Assembly: GCF_014649735.1 (NCBI RefSeq)
Contig: NZ_BMTP01000004.1
Coordinates: 124,001-188,000 of the forward strand
Origin: Streptomyces lavendofoliae
Lineage (GTDB): Bacteria > Actinomycetota > Actinomycetes > Streptomycetales > Streptomycetaceae
Reading direction: 5' to 3'
DNA length: 64,000 bases
Below, piece after piece: positions 25,327-34,329 of this stretch (the first letter of the stretch is position 1; each line of letters starts with the position of its first letter). Below the pieces are notes generated by a model. It had not been told where the DNA came from. It worked only from the letters and a program-made list of their open reading frames with translations, and did no database searches. Made by a program: the position numbers and the translations under genes.

Positions 25327-27948
25327 TCAGGTGACGTCGTCGGCCAGCTCGGCGACGCCCGTGATGCGGTGCAGCGGGTAGGTGCGGACCTCGTCGGCGG
25401 TGTGGTCGTACGCGGTGACGAAACCGCCCTCCACCCGGACCGGGGCGATCACGCGCTGGCTGGCCGCGCCCTCGGCGGTGACGTAGCCGATCCAGACGGC
25501 CGAGCCGGTCATCGCGGCGGCCTGGACGGTGGCGAGCGTCTCTGCGGCGGAGGTCCGGGGCGGTGCGCCGTCGCCGCCCCCGCCGGGGGTGGCCGACTCG
25601 TCCTTGCGGACGACCGTCGAGGCGAGGTCGCCGGCGCGGATGGCCCGCACGGCGGCGCCCAGCAGCGCGGTGTCCGGTTCCGGCGGGCCCTCCGGCACCG
25701 GCGCGGGCGCCGTGCGCGCCGGGGTGCGGTAGGCGTGCGCCCGGGTGATCAGGACGTCGCCCTCCGCCGACTCGGCCGCCGGGGCGAAGCCCATGGACCG
25801 CAGCCCCTCCAGCAGCGCGGCCGGGTCGGCCTGGGCGGCCAGCACGGTGGGCGCCAGGCGCCGCAGCCGCAGCGACGCCGACCGCTTGTCGGCGAGGATC
25901 TCGCCCAGCACGGCGTCGTCGTCGCAGCGCACGTAGGCGGAGGCGGCCCCCACCCGGAGGTGGCCGTGTCTGCGGGCGACGTCGTCGATGAGGTAGGCGA
26001 GCGGCTGCGGGACGGGCGTACGGGAGTGGGCCGCCAGGAAGGCGTGCAGGTCGGCGGCGGCCTGCCCGGCGTCCAGCGCGCGGCGCACCGATGCGGGCGT
26101 GAAGCGGTACACGGTGGCGCCGCCCTTGGACTCGACGTCCGCGAGCACGGCCAGCGTGTCGGCGAGCGGGCGCCGCAGCGGACCCGGCGCGACGGCCGTG
26201 AGGTCGGCCTGGAGCAGGACGTGGTCGACCGGCTCGGGCATCAGCGGCGCCAGCAGCGCGGCGGCGCCCGCGTGGTCGGCGACGGCGGCGCGGGCCGCGC
26301 GGCGGCCGTCGGACGCGGAGCCCTCCGCGGCCGTGGGGGCGGGGACGTGCCCGGTGGCCGTTCGCGGGTGCCCCGGCGCGTGCCCGGCCACCGGGTGGTC
26401 CGTGCCGGGGGCCGGGGCGCCCGGCAGCAGGGCCCGGCCGTGGGCCGACAGGGCGCCGCGCCCGGTCACCCCCAGCAGCTCGGCCTCCGTCAGGGTCCAG
26501 CTCGCCAGGCGGGCCCGCAGGTCGGTGCCGGTCTCGCGGGCAGCGCCGCGCAGCGGGCGTTCCCACCGCAGCCGGGCCAGCAGCGTCTCGGGGTCGGGCG
26601 ACGCCCCGGCCGGGAGCCCGGCCAGCAGCGTCAGCACCCGGCGGCGCACCTCCGGCGCGGCGCCCCGGTCGAGGTCCGGGCCGAGCGCCGCGAGCGTACG
26701 GCCCTTGGCGTCCTGGGAGCCCACCAGGCCGGGTGCGCGCGTCGCGGCCAGCCACGCCCCGGCGAGCCGCGCCCACCGCTCGGCGGCGGGCAGGGCGAGC
26801 CAGTCGTCGTACGCGGGCGTCGGCGCGAACCGCTCGTCGGCCTCGCCGTCCGGCGCGATCAGCCCCGCGCCGTACGCGACCTCCAGCCAGAACGCCGCCA
26901 CCTGCTCCGTCACGTCCAGCGCCGTCGCGGTGCGCTTCAGGTCCCGTACGGACATGCCGCCCGCGCGCAGGACGGCCGGGCCGCCCTCGTTCCACTCCTT
27001 GGCGAGTTCCTCGACGGTGGCGAGCGCGGTGTACGCCTGGCCCGCCGCCGTGCTGTCCACAACCTGTGGACGGTACTCGCGGGACGGCGTGACGGCGGGC
27101 GCCAGCGGCTCCGGCACCCGGTGCGCGCGCCCGGCACGCAGGTGCAGGGCCGCCTCGCGCGGCAGCACCACCGTGCGCGCCGTCACGGGCAGCAGCAGAC
27201 CCCGGTCCCGCAACCAGCGCACCGGCGGCGTCGGGTCGGGCGTCACCTCGCCGTACGGCGGCCCCCACACCAGCCGGTCCAGCACGCCCAGCGCCTCCAC
27301 CGGCGCGGTGTCGAGCAGCGCGCCCATCCGCTCCCGGTCGGTGAACAGGTCCGTCAACGCGGCGACCGCCGACACCGGATCGTGTGTCGTCGACAGCCCC
27401 GCCGTCGCGATGATCTCCTGCAACCGGGTCGGCGACATCCCGGCCGTCGCCTCGGCGACCGTCGGCCCGAGGCCCGTGGGCGAGGGGTGCTGCGGCGACG
27501 GCGCCAGCAGTTCGCGGGCGGTCCGCACCAGGCGCAGCCGCTCGTCGTCACCCCACACCAGGGCCTGTTCGCGCAGCAGCCCGACCGCGCGCGGGAGCGC
27601 GGCCTCGATGTCCGCGTCCCCCTCGTCGCCGGCCATCAGGCCCAGCAGCACCCGGTACGGGGCCGGGTCGGGCGCCACCGCGAGCGCCTCGGCGGCCTGG
27701 AGCGTGAACCGGTCGAGCCGCTCCAGCGCGCGGACGACGGAGGCGCGGGTCCCGGCCCGGGTGGCGAGCTGCGTCAGGTCCCCCGGTACCGGGACCAGCA
27801 GGTCGGGGCGGGCGCGCAGCAGCGCGGCCAGACCCTCGTCGCCACGGGTCCGCAGGGCTTCCGCGAGGGTGCGCGGAGCCGCCGTACCGCCATTGCCTTC
27901 GGTCCCTGCGGCCACGTGCGCCTCCCGATCGAGCTCACCGGTCCCCAT
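25327..27948 (-). CDS. Helicase-associated (XPB partner) protein with C-terminal WYL-like domain
   Basis: 873 residues from ATG 27948. The body is a large helical protein of the Helicase_C_3/XPB-Ssl2 N-terminal-domain type (LAEALRTRGDEGLAALLRARPDLL at the start). The last 70 residues look like a WYL domain: AAAMTGSAVWIGYV, RVIAPVRVEGGFVTAYDH, then RTYPLHRITGV. WYL domains sense oligonucleotides and regulate repair or defence proteins. No helicase motifs are visible, so it is more likely an accessory or regulator of the XPB protein than an enzyme. A 28-bp palindrome lies 7 bp upstream of its start. A longer N-terminus reading into the divergent gene is rejected. Confidence 0.8.
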   Translation of the reverse strand: MGTGELDREAHVAAGTEGNGGTAAPRTLAEALRTRGDEGLAALLRARPDLLVPVPGDLTQLATRAGTRASVVRALERLDRFTLQAAEALAVAPDPAPYRVLLGLMAGDEGDADIEAALPRAVGLLREQALVWGDDERLRLVRTARELLAPSPQHPSPTGLGPTVAEATAGMSPTRLQEIIATAGLSTTHDPVSAVAALTDLFTDRERMGALLDTAPVEALGVLDRLVWGPPYGEVTPDPTPPVRWLRDRGLLLPVTARTVVLPREAALHLRAGRAHRVPEPLAPAVTPSREYRPQVVDSTAAGQAYTALATVEELAKEWNEGGPAVLRAGGMSVRDLKRTATALDVTEQVAAFWLEVAYGAGLIAPDGEADERFAPTPAYDDWLALPAAERWARLAGAWLAATRAPGLVGSQDAKGRTLAALGPDLDRGAAPEVRRRVLTLLAGLPAGASPDPETLLARLRWERPLRGAARETGTDLRARLASWTLTEAELLGVTGRGALSAHGRALLPGAPAPGTDHPVAGHAPGHPRTATGHVPAPTAAEGSASDGRRAARAAVADHAGAAALLAPLMPEPVDHVLLQADLTAVAPGPLRRPLADTLAVLADVESKGGATVYRFTPASVRRALDAGQAAADLHAFLAAHSRTPVPQPLAYLIDDVARRHGHLRVGAASAYVRCDDDAVLGEILADKRSASLRLRRLAPTVLAAQADPAALLEGLRSMGFAPAAESAEGDVLITRAHAYRTPARTAPAPVPEGPPEPDTALLGAAVRAIRAGDLASTVVRKDESATPGGGGDGAPPRTSAAETLATVQAAAMTGSAVWIGYVTAEGAASQRVIAPVRVEGGFVTAYDHTADEVRTYPLHRITGVAELADDVT

Positions 27949-27955
27949 CCGGACC

Positions 27956-27983
27956 ACGTTAGCCCCTGCGCAGGCGCTAACGT
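27956..27983. promoter_or_regulatory. 28-bp near-perfect palindrome between divergent genes
   Basis: Arms ACGTTAGC (27956-27963) and GCTAACGT (27976-27983) flank an inner palindrome CCTGCGCAGG (27965-27974). The whole 28-bp dyad has one mismatched pair. It lies 7 bp from one start codon and 1 bp from the GTG of the other, so one bound dimer could control both genes. Confidence 0.75.
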
Positions 27984-27984
27984 C

Positions 27985-28980
27985 GTGACGGTGGGGATCG
28001 AGAGCGACCAGCTGGTCTTCGACTACCTGAGCCGGGTGGGTGACCTGGCCCAGCAACGGCAGTTGTCCTCGCAGACGCGCATGCGGCTCGTGGCCACGCT
28101 GCGCAGCGAGATCGACAGCCGGCGGGCCGGCGACGACAGCCCGGGCGCGGTGCGGGGCATCCTGACCGCCCTCGGCACGCCCGACGAGGTCGTCACCGCC
28201 GCGGCGTCGGGCGCGTCGGGCGCACCGGGCGCGTCGAGGGCACCGGAGGCGCCGGGGCGGTCCGCCGTGCCCGAGCAGCGCACACCGCGCACACGGTTCC
28301 GCCGCCGCGCGGAAACCGCCGCCCCGGACGTGCCGCCGCCGCGCGGGACGCCCGCCGCCGAGGCGTGGAGCCCGCACCTGGCCGGGATGGACGAGGTCGG
28401 CGCGTCGGTCGAGCAGCCGGACTGGTGGCGGGTCGAGGAGGGGGCGTTCGGCGGCGCGGACGGCGTGCCGCCGGGGTTCCGGGGCGGGGTCGAGATCCCC
28501 GACATGCTGAAGCCCCCGCCCCCCGAGGAGCCCGCCCCCGAGGAGGAGGCCGCTCCGGCCGACCCCGGGCCGCCGTCACCGCCCGGTGCCGCGTCCCCGG
28601 CGCCGCCGCGCCGCCGCCTGTCCGCGCTGCGGCTGCCGCTGCGGCTGGGCCACCCGATGCTGGTGGCCGCCGCGGCGCTGCTGGTCGCGGGGGTCGTCCT
28701 CGGCTCGTGGCTCGCCCTGCTGGGTGGCTGGCTCGTCGCGTACGCCTCCGGGCGCCTCAGCCGCACGGAGGCGAAGCTGGCGGTGTTCGGCCTGCCGGGC
28801 GCGGTCGCCGCGGGGGTCGCGGTCTGGCTGTGGGGCCGCGTCGACGGCCGCTGGGGCGACCCCATCCCGCCCGGCGGCGACGCCCTCGGCGAAGCGCTCG
28901 GCGCCGCCTGGCCCTGGACCCTCCGCGCCGCGGCCCTCGCCTCCGCGCTCTTCCTGCTCTGGCGCGCCCGCCGCCCCTGA
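27985..28980 (+). CDS. Membrane protein with N-terminal HAAS-like domain
   Basis: 331 residues from GTG 27985 (GTG 27991 possible). Residues 1-70 resemble the cytoplasmic HAAS helical domain that is often paired with transcriptional regulators (DLAQQRQLSSQTRMRLVATLRSEID... LGTPDEVV). A long Pro/Ala/Glu-rich linker follows. Four hydrophobic helices lie at the C-terminus (HPMLVAAAALLVAGVVLGSW, LALLGGWLVAYA, AVAAGVAVWLWG, LRAAALASALFLLW). It shares the palindromic regulatory site with the divergent helicase-associated gene. The GTG is so close to the palindrome that the mRNA is probably leaderless. Role unknown. Confidence 0.7.
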   Translation: MTVGIESDQLVFDYLSRVGDLAQQRQLSSQTRMRLVATLRSEIDSRRAGDDSPGAVRGILTALGTPDEVVTAAASGASGAPGASRAPEAPGRSAVPEQRTPRTRFRRRAETAAPDVPPPRGTPAAEAWSPHLAGMDEVGASVEQPDWWRVEEGAFGGADGVPPGFRGGVEIPDMLKPPPPEEPAPEEEAAPADPGPPSPPGAASPAPPRRRLSALRLPLRLGHPMLVAAAALLVAGVVLGSWLALLGGWLVAYASGRLSRTEAKLAVFGLPGAVAAGVAVWLWGRVDGRWGDPIPPGGDALGEALGAAWPWTLRAAALASALFLLWRARRP

Positions 28981-29059
28981 CGCCCGGTCACCGGGCGCGG
29001 GCCGCCGGGGCGCGCCCGGCACGGGAGGCCGTCGCGGGCAGCGGGGCACAATGGCGGGC

Positions 29060-29680
29060 ATGGTCTCCCCGCTGACGGTCGGCTTCGACCTCGACATGAC
29101 GCTGATCGACTCCCGCCCCGGCATCCACGCCACCTACCGGGCGCTGTCCGCCGAGACGGGCGTGTGGATCGACGCCGACCTGGCGGTCACCCGCATCGGG
29201 CCGCCCCTGGAGCAGGAGCTGGCGCACTGGTTCCCGGCCGACCGGATCGGGGAGACGGGCGACCGGTACCGCGAGATCTACCCCGCGTACGCGATCGAGC
29301 CGACGCTCGCGATGCCCGGCGCGCGGGAGGCGATTCAAGCCGTTCGCGCGGCGGGCGGCCGGGCGATCGTCGTCACGGCGAAACACGAGCCGAACGCCAA
29401 GCTGCACCTCGCCCACCTCGGCATCGAGCCGGACGCGGTGATCGGATGGCTGTGGGCCGAGGCCAAGGCGGAGGCACTGCGCGAGCACGGCGCGCGGGTG
29501 TACGTCGGCGACCACACCGGTGACGTGCGCGGCGCCCGCGCGGCCGGCGCGCTCGCCGTCTCCGTACCCACCGGGCCGTGCGGCGCGGACGAGCTGCGGG
29601 CGGCCGGCGCGGACGTCGTCCTGCCCGGCCTGACGGCGTTTCCCGCCTGGTGGGACGCCTACAGGGCCGAGTTCGCCTGA
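29060..29680 (+). CDS. HAD-family hydrolase (phosphoglycolate phosphatase-like)
   Basis: 206 residues from ATG 29060 (ATG 29051 would add three). HAD motif I is [11 protein letters not shown] with the nucleophile and acid/base aspartates, motif II is IVVTAK, motif III the lysine in [22 protein letters not shown], and motif IV is [16 protein letters not shown]. The cap is a small helical C1 type. It likely removes phosphate from a small metabolite; substrate unknown. The last 22 bp overlap the convergent small membrane protein gene. Confidence 0.88.
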   Translation: MVSPLTVGFDLDMTLIDSRPGIHATYRALSAETGVWIDADLAVTRIGPPLEQELAHWFPADRIGETGDRYREIYPAYAIEPTLAMPGAREAIQAVRAAGGRAIVVTAKHEPNAKLHLAHLGIEPDAVIGWLWAEAKAEALREHGARVYVGDHTGDVRGARAAGALAVSVPTGPCGADELRAAGADVVLPGLTAFPAWWDAYRAEFA

Positions 29681-29907
29681 CGGCGCTGCGCGGCGATCGA
29701 GCGCAGCACACCGGCGGCGGCGATCAGGAAGCCGACGCCCATCAGCATGCAGACCGCGTACGCGACCGGCGGGAACGGATCGGTGCCCAGGAACAGCGGG
29801 GCCACCGTGACGAGAGTGGCCACGGCGCCGACGATGAAGACGATGCCTCCGGCACGGACGAGACCGTCACCGGGGGCGGAGCCGCTCGCGGGGGTTTCAC
29901 TATGCAT
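29659..29907 (-). CDS. Small membrane protein
   Basis: 82 residues with two transmembrane helices, [21 protein letters not shown] and [20 protein letters not shown], and a short basic tail. It has the look of conserved actinobacterial two-helix proteins. Function not recognised. It overlaps the HAD gene's 3' end by 22 bp. Confidence 0.75.
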   Translation of the reverse strand: MHSETPASGSAPGDGLVRAGGIVFIVGAVATLVTVAPLFLGTDPFPPVAYAVCMLMGVGFLIAAAGVLRSIAAQRRQANSAL

Positions 29908-30013
29908 TCGGCCAGGGTAGTTCCCTGGCCGGAGGAACGGACCGGGGACGTCTTGTCACCAGCCCCCGGACCATTAGCCTTGGGGCGATGGGGGTGCCCC
30001 CGCTCTGCCCCCC

Positions 30014-30043
30014 GTTCGAGAACGGTCGAGAACGGTCGAGAAC
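30014..30043. repeat. 10-bp tandem repeat upstream of the cold-shock-domain gene
   Basis: GTTCGAGAAC, GGTCGAGAAC and GGTCGAGAAC follow one another exactly, one unit per helical turn, about 75 bp before the GTG start. The first unit is itself near-palindromic. Confidence 0.75.
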
Positions 30044-30120
30044 GTGGGGAAGGGCCCGAGCGGCCCGCCGCAGTGCTATCCGCAGCAGTTTTCTTATCGA
30101 GTACGAGGACGAGGACAGAC

Positions 30121-30504
30121 GTGCCTACCGGCAAGGTCAAGTGGTTCAACAGCGAGAAGGGCTTCGGCTTTCTCTCCCGTGACGACGGCGGCGACGTCTT
30201 CGTGCACTCGTCGGTGCTCCCCGCCGGGGTCGAGGCACTCAAGCCCGGCCAGCGCGTCGAGTTCGGCGTGGTGGCGGGCCAGCGCGGTGACCAGGCGCTC
30301 TCCGTGACGGTCCTCGACCCGACCCCGTCGGTCGCGGCGGCCCAGCGGCGCAAGCCGGACGAACTGGCGTCGATCGTGCAGGACCTGACGACGCTGCTGG
30401 AGAACATCACCCCCATGCTGGAGCGCGGACGCTACCCCGACAAGGTCCACGGCAAGAAGATCGCCGGCCTGCTGCGGGCGGTGGCGGACCAGCTGGACGT
30501 CTGA
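30121..30504 (+). CDS. Cold-shock-domain protein with C-terminal extension
   Basis: 127 residues. The first 68 are a complete cold-shock domain ([19 protein letters not shown] with RNP1, DVFVHSSVL with RNP2). A further 60 residues form a charged helical tail ([30 protein letters not shown], then [15 protein letters not shown]), a form known in actinobacteria. The tail may mediate dimerisation. GTG at 30121 is used; there is GAGGAC just upstream. The gene is monocistronic with its own terminator and a 10-bp direct repeat in its promoter region. Confidence 0.9.
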   Translation: MPTGKVKWFNSEKGFGFLSRDDGGDVFVHSSVLPAGVEALKPGQRVEFGVVAGQRGDQALSVTVLDPTPSVAAAQRRKPDELASIVQDLTTLLENITPMLERGRYPDKVHGKKIAGLLRAVADQLDV

Positions 30505-30525
30505 CCCGTACGAACCACGGCGTCC

Positions 30526-30560
30526 ACGGCCGGGGGGCGGCACATCCGCCCCCCGGCCGT
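30526..30560. terminator. Bidirectional terminator
   Basis: 15-bp perfect stem ACGGCCGGGGGGCGG (30526-30540) with 30546-30560, 5-nt loop, between the convergent cold-shock-domain gene and mqnD. Confidence 0.85.
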
Positions 30561-30586
30561 CGCACGTGCGCCGCCGGGACGGGCCG

Positions 30587-31420
30587 TCACGGGAAGGACA
30601 GCGCGTCCGGCTTCAGGGGCGGCACCAGGCCCTCGGCCGCGGCCCGGGTCAGCAGGCCGCGCACCGCCGCGTAGCCGGGTTCACCGAGGTCGGCCGTGAA
30701 CTCGTTGACGTACAGGCCGATGTGCTGGTCCGCCACGGCCCGGTCCATCTCCTGGGCGTGTTCCCGTACGTACGGGCGGGAGGCCTCCGGGTCGTCCCAG
30801 GCCATGCGGACCGACGCCCGCGCCGACCGGGCGAGCACCTCCAGCGTGTCCGCGCCCAGCGACCGCTTCGCGATGATCGCGCCCAGCGGGATCGGCAGGC
30901 CCGTCGTGGACTCCCAGTGCTCGCCCATGTCGGCGAGGCGGTGCAGGCCGTACCGCTGGTAGGTGAACCGGGCCTCGTGGATGACGAGACCCGCGTCGAC
31001 CCTGCCGTCCCGCACGGCGGGCATGATCTCGTGGAACGGCATCACCACGACCTCGCCGACCCCGCCGGGCACGGTCTCCGCCGCCCACAGGCGGAACAGC
31101 AGGTAGGCGGTGGAGCGCTCGCTCGGCACCGCGACCGTCCGGCCCCGCAGGTCCACGCCCGGCTCCCGGGTGAGGACCAGCGGCCCCACGCCGTGGCCCA
31201 GCGCCCCGCCGCACGGCAGCAGGGCGTACTCGTCCAGCACCCAGGGCAGCACGGCGTACGACACCTTCAGGACGTCCAGCTCACCCCGCTCGGCCATCCC
31301 GTTGGTGACGTCGATGTCCGCGAACGTCACGTCCAGCCCGGGCGCGCCGGGCACGAGGCCGTGCGCCCAGGCGTGGAAGACGAACGTGTCGTTCGGGCAC
31401 GGGGAGTACGCGATCCTCAC
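30587..31420 (-). CDS. mqnD: 1,4-dihydroxy-6-naphthoate synthase (menaquinone, futalosine pathway)
   Basis: 277 residues, periplasmic-binding-like fold. The start RIAYSPCPNDTFVFHAWAHGL is the MqnD signature, and the conserved catalytic histidine lies in LVIHEARFTYQ. It converts cyclic dehypoxanthine futalosine to 1,4-dihydroxy-6-naphthoate, the naphthalene precursor of menaquinone. It overlaps the upstream mqnB by ATGA. Both enzymes are from the alternative pathway, first worked out in Streptomyces. Confidence 0.95.
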   Translation of the reverse strand: MRIAYSPCPNDTFVFHAWAHGLVPGAPGLDVTFADIDVTNGMAERGELDVLKVSYAVLPWVLDEYALLPCGGALGHGVGPLVLTREPGVDLRGRTVAVPSERSTAYLLFRLWAAETVPGGVGEVVVMPFHEIMPAVRDGRVDAGLVIHEARFTYQRYGLHRLADMGEHWESTTGLPIPLGAIIAKRSLGADTLEVLARSARASVRMAWDDPEASRPYVREHAQEMDRAVADQHIGLYVNEFTADLGEPGYAAVRGLLTRAAAEGLVPPLKPDALSFP

Positions 31421-32172
31421 AGATCCTCCAGGAAGACGGTGGTGCCGAGCAGCCGGAAGGCGTTCCGCAGGGAGTCCAGTGCCTCGCCGATCCGCCAGGC
31501 GGCGCGGTCGCGCGGGCCGACGGCGTTGGAGACGGCGCGGATCTCGACGGCGGGCACGCCGTGGGAGGCTGCCGCCTCGGCGACACCGAAGCCCTCCATC
31601 GCCTCGGCGGCGGCACGGGGGTGGCGGGCGCTCAGTCCGGCGGTGCGGGCGGCGGTGCCGGTGACCGTCGACAGGGTCAGCACGGGGGCGACGACGTGCC
31701 GCTGCCCGCCCTCGCGGAGGGCCGCGGCGATCCGGCGGGTCAGCGCGGGCGGCGGCAGGTGGACGGAGCGGCCGAAGCCCAGCTCCTCGACGGCGAGGTA
31801 CCCGTCGGGCGTGTCGGCCCCCAGGTCGGCGGCGACGATCGCGTCGGAGACGACGACCGTGCCGAGGGGCGCGTGCGGGGCGAAGCCGCCGCCGATGCCC
31901 GCCGAGACGACCAGGTCGTACGCGTACGGGGCGGTGGCGAGGGCCACGGCGGCCGTGACGGCCGCGGCGGCCGGGCCGACGCCCCCCGCGACGACGTCCA
32001 CGACGACCGCCGGGGCCGCGGCGGGGCCCTCCGGGGCGAGGGCCGGGGCGCCGGGGCCCGGGTGGTGCAGCCGTGTCAGGGTGTGCCCGGACGGCAGAGC
32101 GCGCGCGGCGGACGCCGCGTAGCCGTCGAGGCCGGCGGCGACGGAGTCCGACTCCACCGCCACCGCCGTCAC
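31417..32172 (-). CDS. mqnB: Futalosine hydrolase
   Basis: 251 residues, nucleoside phosphorylase/hydrolase fold. The motifs LVVSAGIGGGFAPHAPLGTVVVSDAIVAADLGAD and GFGVAEAAASHGVPAVEIRAVSNAVG include the substrate glutamate and aspartate area. It releases hypoxanthine from futalosine to give dehypoxanthine futalosine. Its stop overlaps the mqnD start, and both follow a lipoprotein gene on the same strand. Confidence 0.93.
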   Translation of the reverse strand: MTAVAVESDSVAAGLDGYAASAARALPSGHTLTRLHHPGPGAPALAPEGPAAAPAVVVDVVAGGVGPAAAAVTAAVALATAPYAYDLVVSAGIGGGFAPHAPLGTVVVSDAIVAADLGADTPDGYLAVEELGFGRSVHLPPPALTRRIAAALREGGQRHVVAPVLTLSTVTGTAARTAGLSARHPRAAAEAMEGFGVAEAAASHGVPAVEIRAVSNAVGPRDRAAWRIGEALDSLRNAFRLLGTTVFLEDL

Positions 32173-32189
32173 GACCAGGACGCGCAGGG

Positions 32190-32669
32190 TCAGGATTCCT
32201 TCTTCAGCTGGAAGTGCCAGATGCCGGTCAGCTTCTTGCCGGTGGTCTCCACGATGCTGATCTGCGCCGTGTTGGAGGTCTCACCGGTCTGGCTGGAGAG
32301 GAACGCGCTGGCCGGGATCGACCGGTACGTCTTCTTGTAGGGCTCCTGCTCGGCCTGCTGGCCGCCGATGAACAGGGTCCAGCCGTTCTCGGCGACCTCC
32401 GGGTCGACGCCGAAGCGGATCCGGTCGTCCGCCGAGACGGTGATGGTCTTCTCCGCCTTCTTGTTCAGGCAGGTCTGGATCTGCGACTCCTTGATGGCCT
32501 TGCCGTCGTTGTAGCAGGTCGCCTCGGTGTTGACCGAGTCCGACCCGACCGTCACGGTCGCGAGCGGCGTCGGCTTGTCGCAGGCGGAGAGTACGAGGAG
32601 TCCGGCGGAGACGGCACCCAGAGCGACGCCGGCCCGGCGGGCCTTACCGGAAAAGAACGCAACGGTCAT
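32190..32669 (-). CDS. DUF2771 family lipoprotein
   Basis: 159 residues. A basic N-terminus, a hydrophobic stretch and the lipobox VLSAC (LLVLSACDKPTP) predict a diacylglyceryl-cysteine lipoprotein. The rest (TVTVGSDSVNTEATCYNDGK, CLNKKAEKTITVSADDRIRFGVDPEVAENGW) fits the DUF2771 beta-sandwich. Function unknown. It lies 17 bp upstream of mqnB, possibly in the same operon, and downstream of an MFS gene. Confidence 0.85.
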   Translation of the reverse strand: MTVAFFSGKARRAGVALGAVSAGLLVLSACDKPTPLATVTVGSDSVNTEATCYNDGKAIKESQIQTCLNKKAEKTITVSADDRIRFGVDPEVAENGWTLFIGGQQAEQEPYKKTYRSIPASAFLSSQTGETSNTAQISIVETTGKKLTGIWHFQLKKES

Positions 32670-32696
32670 GGGCCGAAGGCTATACGCCGCCCCCGG

Positions 32697-34043
32697 TCAC
32701 GCCACGCGGGGGTGCGGCGTGCCGCGCCGCGCGGCGGTCAGCAGGCCCCGGACGGTCACCGCCACGCCCAGTGCCAGGATGCCCGCCGCGACCGACATCC
32801 CGAGGGTTCCGTTCAGCGGCAGGGCGATGCCGACCGCGCCGCCGATCACCCACGCCATCTGGAGCAGCGTCTCGGACCGGGCGAACGCCGACGTGCGCAC
32901 CACCTCGGGCACGTCCCGCTGGATCATCGCGTCCAGCGACAGCTTCGACAGGGCCTGCGACAGCCCCGCCACCGCGCCCAGCACCGCGACCGCGAGCCCG
33001 CCGAAGAACACCGCCGCCACGATCGCCGCCACCATCGCGAGCGTCACCATCGCGGCGACGATCAGCTCCGGGGCGCGGGACCTGAGCAGCGCGCCGAGCG
33101 CCGTGCCGCACGCGTTGCCCACGCCCGCCGCCACGCCGACGATGCCGAGCGACACCGCCGCGCTCTGCCCGGGCAGCGGGTGCTCGCGCAGCAGGAAGGC
33201 GAGGAAGAAGATCAGGAAGCCGGACAGCACCCGGTGCGCGGCGTTGGCCTGGAGGCCGTGCAGGACGGACGGGCCGACCGTCCGCAGGCTCGGCTTCCGC
33301 TCGCCGTGGGTCAGCATGTGGGCCTTGCGCTCACCCTTCGCCGAGTCCACCTTGTGCGGCATCGACAGCGCCAGCAGCGTCCCGCCGGTGAACAGCACGC
33401 ACGCGCCGTACAGCGGCCACTGCGGGCCGATCTGCTGCAACCCCACCCCCACCGGCGCGGCGACTCCCGTCGCCAGCAGCCCGGCGAGGGTGACCCGCGA
33501 GTTCGCCTTCACCAGCGAGAAGCCGTGCGGCAGGAGTCTGGGGACGACGGCGCTGCGCACCACCCCGTACGCCTTCGACGCGACGAGCACGCCGAGCGCC
33601 GCCGGGTACAGCTCCAGGTCGCCGGTGGCGACCGCGCCGGACAGCGCGATGGCGAGCACCACCCGGGTGCCCATCGCGCCCGCCATCGCGGCGCGGCGGC
33701 CGTGCGGCAGGCGGTCCAGGAGCGGGCCGATGACGGGGGCGAGGAGCGTGAACGGGGCCATGGTGATGGCCAGGTACAGCGCGACCCGGCCGCGCGCCTC
33801 GTCGGTCGGTACGGAGAAGAACACCGTGGAGGCGAGGGCGACGGTGATCATGACGTCGCCGGCGCCGTTCACGGCGTGCAGTTCGATCAGCTTGCCGAGG
33901 CCCGATTCCCCGGCGCCATGGGCGTGCGTCGCTTTTCGGATACCGCGTGCCGTGCCGGTGAACGGCAGGTGGAGGGCACGGCCGACCCGCCGGCCCGCCC
34001 TCTGGAGCGGCCCGGCATCCTCGGACGACCTCACGGTTGCCAC
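32697..34043 (-). CDS. MFS transporter
   Basis: 448 residues from GTG 34043 (GTG 34034 also possible). Twelve hydrophobic segments are visible, with a charged loop between helices 2 and 3 (GPLLDRLPHGRRAAM) and a long soluble loop in the middle (KVDSAKGERKAHMLTHGERKPSLRTVG). The N-terminal 50 residues are cytoplasmic and basic. It is co-directional with the lipoprotein-mqnB-mqnD genes. Substrate unknown. The 286-bp gap to the divergent DUF3027 gene has no further gene that I can see. Confidence 0.85.
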   Translation of the reverse strand: MATVRSSEDAGPLQRAGRRVGRALHLPFTGTARGIRKATHAHGAGESGLGKLIELHAVNGAGDVMITVALASTVFFSVPTDEARGRVALYLAITMAPFTLLAPVIGPLLDRLPHGRRAAMAGAMGTRVVLAIALSGAVATGDLELYPAALGVLVASKAYGVVRSAVVPRLLPHGFSLVKANSRVTLAGLLATGVAAPVGVGLQQIGPQWPLYGACVLFTGGTLLALSMPHKVDSAKGERKAHMLTHGERKPSLRTVGPSVLHGLQANAAHRVLSGFLIFFLAFLLREHPLPGQSAAVSLGIVGVAAGVGNACGTALGALLRSRAPELIVAAMVTLAMVAAIVAAVFFGGLAVAVLGAVAGLSQALSKLSLDAMIQRDVPEVVRTSAFARSETLLQMAWVIGGAVGIALPLNGTLGMSVAAGILALGVAVTVRGLLTAARRGTPHPRVA

Positions 34044-34329
34044 CCCGTCATAGTGCCCCAGCAGCCGCTTCCGCGAACCGTGATGAGGGCTACTTGGGGC
34101 GGGCAGGTGGGCGGCGGGCTGCGGAGGGGGTAGCGTGCGTAGCGCGCCACCGGCGGAAGTTCTCGGCCGCGCGCCTCTTCGGCATCCCGCAGAATGGATG
34201 ACGTGAGGTGTGCCCGAGACACGTCGGGCGCGGACGTCGATGCGGCCCGTTGGTCCGCTCCGCCCGCCGCCCGTACATCGCGAATCGGCCGGCGCATCTG
34301 TGAGACGGCGTAGGAGATGAGCGAGACCT

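Noticed and set aside
30014..30043. LexA (SOS) boxes
   Set aside because: Half-site order and spacing do not fit the actinobacterial GAAC-N4-GTTC operator.
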